Source: a bacterium
GTDB taxonomy: Bacteria > Lindowbacteria > 2-12-FULL-62-27
Reading direction: 5' to 3'
Length of the DNA stretch: 11,546 nucleotides
Assembly (NCBI GenBank): GCA_016202645.1
Contig: JACQOF010000125.1
Location: forward strand, 1-11,546
Position 1 is the first letter of the stretch, and each line of letters starts with the position of its first letter. This document shows positions 6,987-11,546 of the stretch, piece after piece. A model generated the notes under the pieces. It did no database searches. It was not told where the DNA came from and saw nothing but the letters and a program-made list of their open reading frames with translations. Both the position numbers and the translations under genes were made by a program.

Positions 6987-8017
6987 CGCGGTATCTGTGC
7001 GGCCTGGATGGCCATAATCCGCGCGGCGGTCTTGCCGACGACGTCCTCCTCGACGTACCGCCGGGCGACCCGAAGCGCGTTTGCAAACGCCTTCGCATTG
7101 GACCGACCGTGCCCGATGATGGCCACGCCGTTCACGCCAAGGAGCGGGCATCCGCCGTATTCCGAATAGTCGGCGACTTTCAGAATTTCCCGGAAGGCGC
7201 CCCGGGAGAGCAGAGCGCCGATGCGCCGCACCGGATTTTTAGTGAGCCCTTTTTTGATGAGTTTCAGCATGGTTTCAGCCAGGCTTTCGGAAACCTTGAG
7301 CGCGATATTCCCGACGAACCCGTCGCAGACGATGACGTCTGCGCGTCCGTTAAAGAGGTCCCGGCCTTCGACGTTGCCGATAAACTGGATCGGCATCGCT
7401 TCAAGAAGTTCATACGCGGCCTTGGTCGTCTCGTTGCCCTTGCCTTTTTCCTCGCCCGTCGAGAGGAGGCCGATTTTCGGCCGGTCGACACCGAAGAGGA
7501 ATTTTGCGTATTCCTCTCCGAAAATCGCGAATTGCTGGAGCCATTCCGGCGGGGAATCGACGTTGGCCCCGACGTCGAGCAGAATGGAAAATCCGCCGTC
7601 CATGCGGGGCAGATACGCCGCAATCGCCGGCCGGTGGACGCCTTCCATCCGTCCCAGAAATCCCACCGACGCCGCCATGGCCGCGCCGGTGTTGCCGGCC
7701 GAAACGAATCCCGACGCGCGCTTGTCCTTCACCAGCCTCGCGCAGACGGCGACGCTTGCGTCTTTCTTGGCCCTCAGCACCGCCGAAGGCGCGTCGCCCA
7801 TTCCGATGACGGTGTCGGTGTGTTCGATGGAAATGCCCCGTTCGGACAAATCCCCCCGCACCCGCAACTCTTCCAGTTCCTGCCGGATTTTGGGTTCGGC
7901 CCCGACGAGAATGACTCGGATGCCGAGCGTTTCAACCGCATGCAAAGCTCCCTTGACGGCCGGGTAGGGCGCGCGATCCCCACCCATCGCGTCGAGAGCG
8001 AGAGTCAGCCGGGACAC
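6983..8017 (-). CDS. plsX: Phosphate acyltransferase PlsX
   Basis: PlsX converts acyl-ACP and phosphate to acyl-phosphate, the acyl donor for PlsY in phosphatidic-acid synthesis; it is a peripheral membrane-associated enzyme. With the GTG start at 8017 the protein has 344 aa, a normal length. Motifs are LALDAMGGD (6-14), FVSAGNTGA (104-112), ILLDVGAN (145-152), STGEEKGKGN, CDGFVGNIALK and a C-terminal GHGRSNAKAFANA. The frame extends to an ATG at 8164, but that would overlap nearly all of rpmF and add 49 residues of Arg/Gly/Pro-rich sequence foreign to the family. GTG 8017 lies 17 nt after the rpmF stop; no good Shine-Dalgarno is visible, so coupling to rpmF is likely. The stop overlaps the fabH start by 4 nt. 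Confidence 0.95.
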   Translation of the reverse strand: MSRLTLALDAMGGDRAPYPAVKGALHAVETLGIRVILVGAEPKIRQELEELRVRGDLSERGISIEHTDTVIGMGDAPSAVLRAKKDASVAVCARLVKDKRASGFVSAGNTGAAMAASVGFLGRMEGVHRPAIAAYLPRMDGGFSILLDVGANVDSPPEWLQQFAIFGEEYAKFLFGVDRPKIGLLSTGEEKGKGNETTKAAYELLEAMPIQFIGNVEGRDLFNGRADVIVCDGFVGNIALKVSESLAETMLKLIKKGLTKNPVRRIGALLSRGAFREILKVADYSEYGGCPLLGVNGVAIIGHGRSNAKAFANALRVARRYVEEDVVGKTAARIMAIQAAQIPR

Positions 8018-8034
8018 AGTCGAAGTGGGAGGAA

Positions 8035-8220
8035 TCAGGCGGCGCTTTCGAGCTTGAGCACCTGCCGGCCCTTGTACTGGCCGCAATTGGCGCAGACGGA
8101 GTGGGGGCGCACCGGCGCCTTGCAGTTCGGGCAGGAAACGCCGGCCTTCGCCTGGGTCTTCCACTGAGACCGCCGCGTGCGGGTCCGTGCTTTGGAATGT
8201 CTACGTTTTGGATTGGCCAT
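8035..8220 (-). CDS. rpmF: 50S ribosomal protein L32
   Basis: This 61-aa protein is a small structural component of the large ribosomal subunit. The N-terminus MANPKRRHSKARTR is diagnostic. Two CxxC pairs (C30/C33 and C43/C46) mark the zinc-binding form. AAGGAG (minus strand of 8234-8239) lies 13 nt before the ATG, a slightly long spacing. It sits between yceD and plsX, the classic arrangement linking ribosome and lipid synthesis genes. Confidence 0.97.
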   Translation of the reverse strand: MANPKRRHSKARTRTRRSQWKTQAKAGVSCPNCKAPVRPHSVCANCGQYKGRQVLKLESAA

Positions 8221-8245
8221 AAGTTCTACAATTCTCCTTCATCCA

Positions 8246-8794
8246 TTATTCTTGTGACATGCCCTCTTGCTGTCTGCGCCGAATATCTTCCAGCGCGTCC
8301 CGAAGCGGGTTTTCTTTCGACGATGCCGGCCGCGGGCAACCGCAGTCGCCGCGGTTCAAATTGGCTCCGCATCTGGCGCAGAGGCCCCTGCAGTCTTCGC
8401 GGCAAACCTGCCGCAGGGGAATGGAGAGAAGAAGAATCTGCCGGACGTCCTCATCCAGAAATACCGTCTCGCCGTCGAACTGGCTGACAAACCATCCGTC
8501 AAGTTCCGCCTCCAGCTGCTCATCCGTGGGATTCTGCAGATACCGGACCTGCCGCTGGGCGTTGACCGCATACGAAAACGCCTCAAGGCACAGCGCGCAT
8601 TCCAGTTTCAGCCGGCAGTCGACTTCAAGGCGGCCCAGAATATCCCGGCCCGCGCTTTGAAGATCAACCTCCACCCGGATGGGCGCCTTCGCGAAGGTCA
8701 AGTCCTCGTCCCCGAGCTCTTCCGGTTTCGGCCGGAAGGTCTCATGAATCTCAGCCCCCGGTTCAGCTAGAAGTTTCTCGACCAACATCCGCAT
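8246..8794 (-). CDS. yceD: YceD/DUF177 family protein
   Basis: This 182-aa protein belongs to the DUF177 (YceD) family found just upstream of rpmF in many bacteria; a role in 23S rRNA accumulation or ribosome assembly is reported for family members, but its biochemistry is not settled. A central CALCLEAF motif (C66, C69) follows C60, and the C-terminal third has a Cys cluster CREDCRGLCARCG (C131, C135, C139, C142) plus C151 and C153, consistent with metal binding. ATG 8794 is preferred because AAGGAGG (8806-8812 on the minus strand) lies 10 nt upstream; the Met two codons later would be less well spaced. It is the first gene of the operon. Confidence 0.92.
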   Translation of the reverse strand: MRMLVEKLLAEPGAEIHETFRPKPEELGDEDLTFAKAPIRVEVDLQSAGRDILGRLEVDCRLKLECALCLEAFSYAVNAQRQVRYLQNPTDEQLEAELDGWFVSQFDGETVFLDEDVRQILLLSIPLRQVCREDCRGLCARCGANLNRGDCGCPRPASSKENPLRDALEDIRRRQQEGMSQE

Positions 8795-8821
8795 GACCCC
8801 TGCGCCTCCTTAACCCCGCGG

Positions 8822-8850
8822 ATTCTACGAACCGGCGGGGCGTTTGTAAA
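8822..8850 (-). promoter_or_regulatory. Sigma70-type promoter of the yceD-rpmF-plsX-fabH-fabD operon
   Basis: On the minus strand TTTACA (8850-8845) and TAGAAT (8827-8822) are separated by exactly 17 nt, with 5 of 6 consensus matches each. The predicted transcription start near 8815 gives a very short leader that begins just before the AAGGAGG ribosome site at 8812-8806. No other good promoter is visible inside the operon. Confidence 0.7.
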
Positions 8851-8898
8851 GGGCAACCCATTTGTACACGAACGGACACGAAGGGTGAAGATGGTTTG

Positions 8899-8907
8899 TG
8901 GTATACT
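8899..8907 (+). promoter_or_regulatory. Possible extended -10 promoter for the tRNA-Val transcript
   Basis: TGGTATACT is an extended -10 element (TGn plus TATACT) on the plus strand. No convincing -35 box lies 16-18 nt upstream, as expected for extended -10 promoters. It would give a leader of about 155 nt before the tRNA and fires divergently from the yceD promoter. Confidence 0.4.
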
Positions 8908-8912
8908 GCGTC

Positions 8913-8980
8913 TGTTCGTACCCTCCGCCGGGCGCTCCGCCATCCAGGCTGTGCGCAAACCCCGGCTGCGGGTGCGAACA
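8913..8980 (+). repeat. Inverted repeat, outer stem of tRNA leader
   Basis: Positions 8913-8923 (TGTTCGTACCC) pair with 8970-8980 (GGGTGCGAACA): 10 of 11 Watson-Crick plus one G-U. The enclosed 46 nt are GC-rich. The right arm is part of a 15-bp sequence (8971-8985) repeated exactly at 9047-9061. Confidence 0.5.
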
Positions 8981-8994
8981 CATCCATATGGAGG

Positions 8995-9051
8995 GCACCT
9001 GTTGTCGGCAGCTTCGCCGTCGTGGCTCCGCTGAATTCCCGAAACAGGTGC
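8995..9051 (+). repeat. Perfect 9-bp inverted repeat in tRNA leader
   Basis: GCACCTGTT (8995-9003) is the exact reverse complement of AACAGGTGC (9043-9051). A smaller CGGC/GCCG stem is possible within the loop. With the neighbouring hairpins, it suggests a structured transcript leader or a repeat remnant. Confidence 0.5.
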
Positions 9052-9069
9052 GAACACATCCTGTGTTCG
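9051..9069 (+). repeat. Perfect 8-bp hairpin abutting the tRNA 5' end
   Basis: CGAACACA (9051-9058) and TGTGTTCG (9062-9069) are exact inverted copies around a 3-nt TCC loop. The right arm ends on the first nucleotide of the tRNA, so this stem would compete by one pair with the acceptor stem or present the 5' processing site. Confidence 0.6.
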
Positions 9070-9142
9070 GGCGGTTAGCTCAGCTGGTTAGAGCGTTTCC
9101 CTTACAAGGAAGAGGTCGGAGGTTCGACTCCTCCACCGCCCA
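9069..9142 (+). tRNA. tRNA-Val (anticodon UAC)
   Basis: The 74-nt sequence folds as a tRNA: acceptor stem GGGCGGT (9069-9075) with ACCGCCC (9135-9141) and discriminator A9142; D arm with AGCTC...GAGC and GGTTA; anticodon loop CTTACAA (9101-9107), giving UAC at 9103-9105; T arm GGAGG-TTCGACT-CCTCC. It decodes valine GUN codons, chiefly GUA/GUG. The 3' CCA is not encoded (ATTC follows), so it must be added post-transcriptionally. It lies alone between the divergent yceD operon and aconitase. Confidence 0.95.
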
Positions 9143-9152
9143 TTCTTTGGAT

Positions 9153-9229
9153 GTATCGGAGTGTCGGCGTATCGGAGTATCGGTGAAAGGTCGTAGATTG
9201 GTTTCTCCGATACACCGATACCCCGATAC
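9153..9229. repeat. REP/MITE-like inverted repeat with GTATCGG units
   Basis: Positions 9153-9177 and 9205-9229 are 25-nt inverted arms matching at 22 positions (one of the three differences allows a G-U pair), separated by 27 nt. Each arm is itself built from tandem units of the type GTATCGGNG; the unit continues into the spacer at 9169-9184. It starts 10 nt after the tRNA and could fold into a long hairpin acting as terminator. Without other genomic copies, whether it is a dispersed REP/MITE family is an inference. Confidence 0.65.
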
Positions 9230-9273
9230 GGCCCATATTGTTCCGCGCCGGATGACTGTGATACCGTCACGTC

Positions 9274-11546
9274 ATGATGATTGACCTCGAGCCGGTTCGC
9301 CGGCTCTACGAAACTTGTGAGCCCCGCCATGCCGCCGCCCGGAAAAAGTTCGGCCGGGCCCTGACGTACGCCGAAAAAGTCCTCGTCACGCACCTGGCGG
9401 ATCTGGAGGGCGAGGATCTGGTTCGTGGCAAGACCGAGGCGCGGTTTTACCCGGACCGGGTTGCCATGCAGGACGCGACCGCGCAGATGGCATTGCTCCA
9501 GTTCATGCTCTGCGGCCGGGAGCGCGCCGCGGTACCGACGACCGTCCACTGCGACCATCTGATCCGCGCGCGTGTGGGCGCCTCGGACGATTTGAAAAAT
9601 TCTCTGAACGAAAACGACGAAGTCTATCAATTTCTCCGGACCTGTTCGAAAAAATACGGTATTGGATTCTGGCGTCCCGGCGCCGGCATCATTCACCAGG
9701 TGGTGCTCGAGAATTACGCCTGTCCCGGATGCATGATGATCGGCACCGACAGCCACACCCCGAACGCCGGCGGACTCGGGATGGTCGCCATCGGCGTCGG
9801 CGGCGCGGACGCCGTCGACGTCATGGCCGGCCAGACCTGGTCGCTTCGGTGGCCCAAGCTGATCGGGTTTCATCTCACGGGAAAACTTTCCGGCTGGACA
9901 TCGGCCAAGGACGTGATCCTGAAAGTCGCGGAGATTCTGACCGTGAAGGGCGGCACGAACGCGATCGTCGAGTATTTCGGCCCGGGCGTCGCGTCGATCA
10001 GCTGTACCGGCAAGGCGACGATCACGAACATGGGCGCGGAAGTCGGCGCGACCACGTCTATTTTCCCGTACGACACCCGCATGTCGGCCTATCTCCGGGC
10101 CACCGCCCGCGCCGAACTGGCCGACCTCGCGGACCGGCACGCGGCGTCCTTGAAGGCCGACCCGGACGTTGAGAAGGACCCCAAAAAATTCTTCGACGAA
10201 GTCCACGAAATTGATCTTTCCAAACTCGAGCCCCACGTCGTCGGCCCCCACACGCCGGACCTCGCCCGGCCGATTTCGCGTCTGGCCGCGGACGTGAAGA
10301 AAAACGGCTGGCCGGCCGACTTCACGGCCGCGCTCATCGGCAGTTGTACGAATTCCTCCTACGAAGATCTCTCCCGCGCCGCGCATATTGCCCGGCAGGG
10401 ATCGAAAAAAGGGTTGAAGGCCAAGTCCGCGTTTCTGGTGACGCCGGGCTCCGAGCAGATTTTCGAAACCGTGAAGCGTGACGGCCAGATGGCGGCCTTC
10501 GAGCAGATGGGCGGCAATGTTCTGGCGAACGCCTGCGGCCCCTGCATCGGCCAGTGGGACCGCCCGGACATGAAATCCGGAACCAAAAACAGCATCATCA
10601 CCTCCTACAACCGCAACTTCAAAAAGCGCAACGACGGCAACCCCGAAACGTGCGCCTTCATCGGCAGTCCCGAGCTGGTGACCGCCCTGGCGTTCGCCGG
10701 AACGCTCACGTTCAACCCGCTCACAGACACGCTCAAAGCCCCGGACGGAACGTCCGTCCGCTTCGAGCCGCCGACCGGAGACGAACTTCCGAAGAACGGC
10801 TTTACCTGCAAGGACAGCGGGTACGAAGCGCCCGCGGAGAGTGGCGCCGGCGTGAATGTCGAGATCAAGTCCGGCAGTCACCGGCTGGCGTTTCTCGAAC
10901 CGTTCGACGCTCTCGATCTGATCCGGGATTTCGATGACCTGTTGATTCTGGTCAAGGCCCAGGGCAAGTGCACGACCGATCACATATCCCAAGCGGGCCC
11001 GTGGCTGAAATTCCGCGGCCACCTGGACAAAATATCCGACAACATGTTTCTCGGCGCCATCAACGCCTTCGGCGGCGCGCCGGGCCGCGGGAAAAATCTT
11101 CTAACCGGCAAGACCGGCGAATCCTTCCCGGACATCGCCCGTTCCTATAAGAAGCAAGGCCATGGCTGGGTCGTCGTCGGCGATGAAAATTACGGAGAGG
11201 GATCGAGTCGCGAGCACGCGGCGATGGAACCCCGCCATCTCGGGTGCCGCGCGGTCATCGTCAAGAGTTTCGCGCGGATCCACGAAACGAACCTGAAAAA
11301 GCAGGGCGTCCTGCCGCTCACGCTGGACCGCCCCGCCGACTACGACAAGTTCCGGGAAACCGACCGCGTCAGTCTGCGCGGACTACCCGGTATCTCACCC
11401 GGCAAGGCCGTCGAGATTTCCATCCGGCATGAGGACGGAACGACAGAGACCGTGAGTTCCCACCATACCCTGACCGCCGAGCAGATCGACTGGTTCCGCG
11501 CGGGCTCGGCGCTGAGTCACTTCAGGAATCTGAACAGGCCCCAGAA
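9274..11546 (+). CDS. acn: Aconitate hydratase, mitochondrial-type (runs off window)
   Basis: Aconitase isomerises citrate to isocitrate via cis-aconitate in the TCA cycle, using a [4Fe-4S] cluster. The frame is uninterrupted for 757 codons to the window edge, close to the usual family length, so only the last few residues should be missing. Cluster ligands are C358 (GSCTNSS), C421 and C424 (ACGPCIG). TDSHTPN (158-164) holds the D/S/H active-site residues; [10 protein letters not shown] (641-650) in the swivelling domain 4 holds the substrate-binding Ser and Arg; KCTTDHIS is at about 568-575. The length and motif spacing match the mitochondrial-type aconitase rather than the larger AcnA/IRP or AcnB forms. 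ATG 9274 is followed directly by a second ATG at 9277. No Shine-Dalgarno is visible and the start lies only 44 nt after the GTATCGG repeat. Confidence 0.96.
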   Translation, partial: MMIDLEPVRRLYETCEPRHAAARKKFGRALTYAEKVLVTHLADLEGEDLVRGKTEARFYPDRVAMQDATAQMALLQFMLCGRERAAVPTTVHCDHLIRARVGASDDLKNSLNENDEVYQFLRTCSKKYGIGFWRPGAGIIHQVVLENYACPGCMMIGTDSHTPNAGGLGMVAIGVGGADAVDVMAGQTWSLRWPKLIGFHLTGKLSGWTSAKDVILKVAEILTVKGGTNAIVEYFGPGVASISCTGKATITNMGAEVGATTSIFPYDTRMSAYLRATARAELADLADRHAASLKADPDVEKDPKKFFDEVHEIDLSKLEPHVVGPHTPDLARPISRLAADVKKNGWPADFTAALIGSCTNSSYEDLSRAAHIARQGSKKGLKAKSAFLVTPGSEQIFETVKRDGQMAAFEQMGGNVLANACGPCIGQWDRPDMKSGTKNSIITSYNRNFKKRNDGNPETCAFIGSPELVTALAFAGTLTFNPLTDTLKAPDGTSVRFEPPTGDELPKNGFTCKDSGYEAPAESGAGVNVEIKSGSHRLAFLEPFDALDLIRDFDDLLILVKAQGKCTTDHISQAGPWLKFRGHLDKISDNMFLGAINAFGGAPGRGKNLLTGKTGESFPDIARSYKKQGHGWVVVGDENYGEGSSREHAAMEPRHLGCRAVIVKSFARIHETNLKKQGVLPLTLDRPADYDKFRETDRVSLRGLPGISPGKAVEISIRHEDGTTETVSSHHTLTAEQIDWFRAGSALSHFRNLNRPQ

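Noticed and set aside
6987-7151. N-terminal extension of FabH to an ATG at 7151
   Set aside because: The extra 55 residues are Arg-rich, overlap plsX in another frame and have no FabH counterpart; ATG 6986 with the ATGA overlap fits the family.
8018-8164. N-terminal extension of PlsX to an ATG at 8164
   Set aside because: It would run through rpmF in a different frame and adds a sequence unlike any PlsX start; GTG 8017 lies just before the conserved LALDAMGGD.
7109-8167. A 352-codon plus-strand frame opposite plsX and rpmF
   Set aside because: It is antisense to two certain genes and shows no conserved motif; long antisense frames are expected at this GC content.
9251-9274. Dyad around ATGAC...GTCAT just before the aconitase start as an operator
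   Set aside because: Only the outer five bases are clearly symmetric; the interior does not match, so chance is likely.
9088-11022. A 644-codon open frame on the minus strand opposite aconitase
   Set aside because: It also covers part of the tRNA, has no recognisable domain, and its composition follows from the GC-rich wobble bases of aconitase. The plus-strand frame has full aconitase motifs.
1-11546. CRISPR array, toxin-antitoxin, phage or defence genes
   Set aside because: No regularly spaced direct repeats, no nuclease, integrase or antitoxin-like small gene could be supported on either strand.

Overview
The window is a GC-rich bacterial chromosome segment (roughly 60% GC by eye) of housekeeping metabolic genes with one mobile element at its left edge. 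A yceD-rpmF-plsX-fabH-fabD operon and RpmF with two CxxC pairs are plain bacterial signatures. A 4-alpha-glucanotransferase resembling the DPE2 type, a mitochondrial-type aconitase, a REP-type transposase with a DnaA-like tail and many intergenic hairpin repeats suggest an environmental Gram-negative lineage, perhaps PVC/FCB-like or a candidate phylum. The sequence alone does not fix the taxon.

Layout. (1) 10-985: a Y1 (HUH) transposase element bounded by a 30-bp, 29/30 inverted repeat; the transposase stop codon lies inside the right repeat. (2) 1024-2358 (+): a cytoplasmic GH13 alpha-glucan hydrolase starting 39 nt after the element. (3) 4210-2213 (-): a GH77 4-alpha-glucanotransferase (MalQ) convergent with GH13; the two reading frames overlap by 146 nt. 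(4) 4971-4186 (-): a receiver-PilZ-like protein lacking the phospho-acceptor Asp, overlapping malQ by 25 nt. (5) 8794-5117 (-): yceD, rpmF, plsX, fabH and fabD, tightly packed behind a good sigma70-type promoter (TTTACA-N17-TAGAAT). (6) 8795-9273: a divergent intergenic region with several inverted repeats, a tRNA-Val(UAC) on +, and a hairpin repeat built of GTATCGG-type units. (7) 9274-11546 (+): an aconitase open at the right edge of the window.

How the genes fit together. PlsX, FabH and FabD supply phospholipid and fatty-acid synthesis initiation, with the usual YceD/L32 pair in front; fabG, acpP and fabF do not follow fabD here. GH13 and MalQ together would trim and rearrange maltodextrin or glycogen-derived glucans. 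The receiver-PilZ protein is translationally linked to malQ and could tie glucan metabolism to a signalling input, but that is inference. Aconitase belongs to the TCA cycle and appears to be transcribed separately.

I did not find a CRISPR array, phage genes, a toxin-antitoxin pair or a recognisable new defence system. The points most worth a second look are the degenerate receiver-PilZ protein, the RG-rich MalQ tail encoded antisense to GH13, the inverted-repeat-bounded Y1 element beside GH13, and the two intergenic repeat clusters flanking the tRNA.
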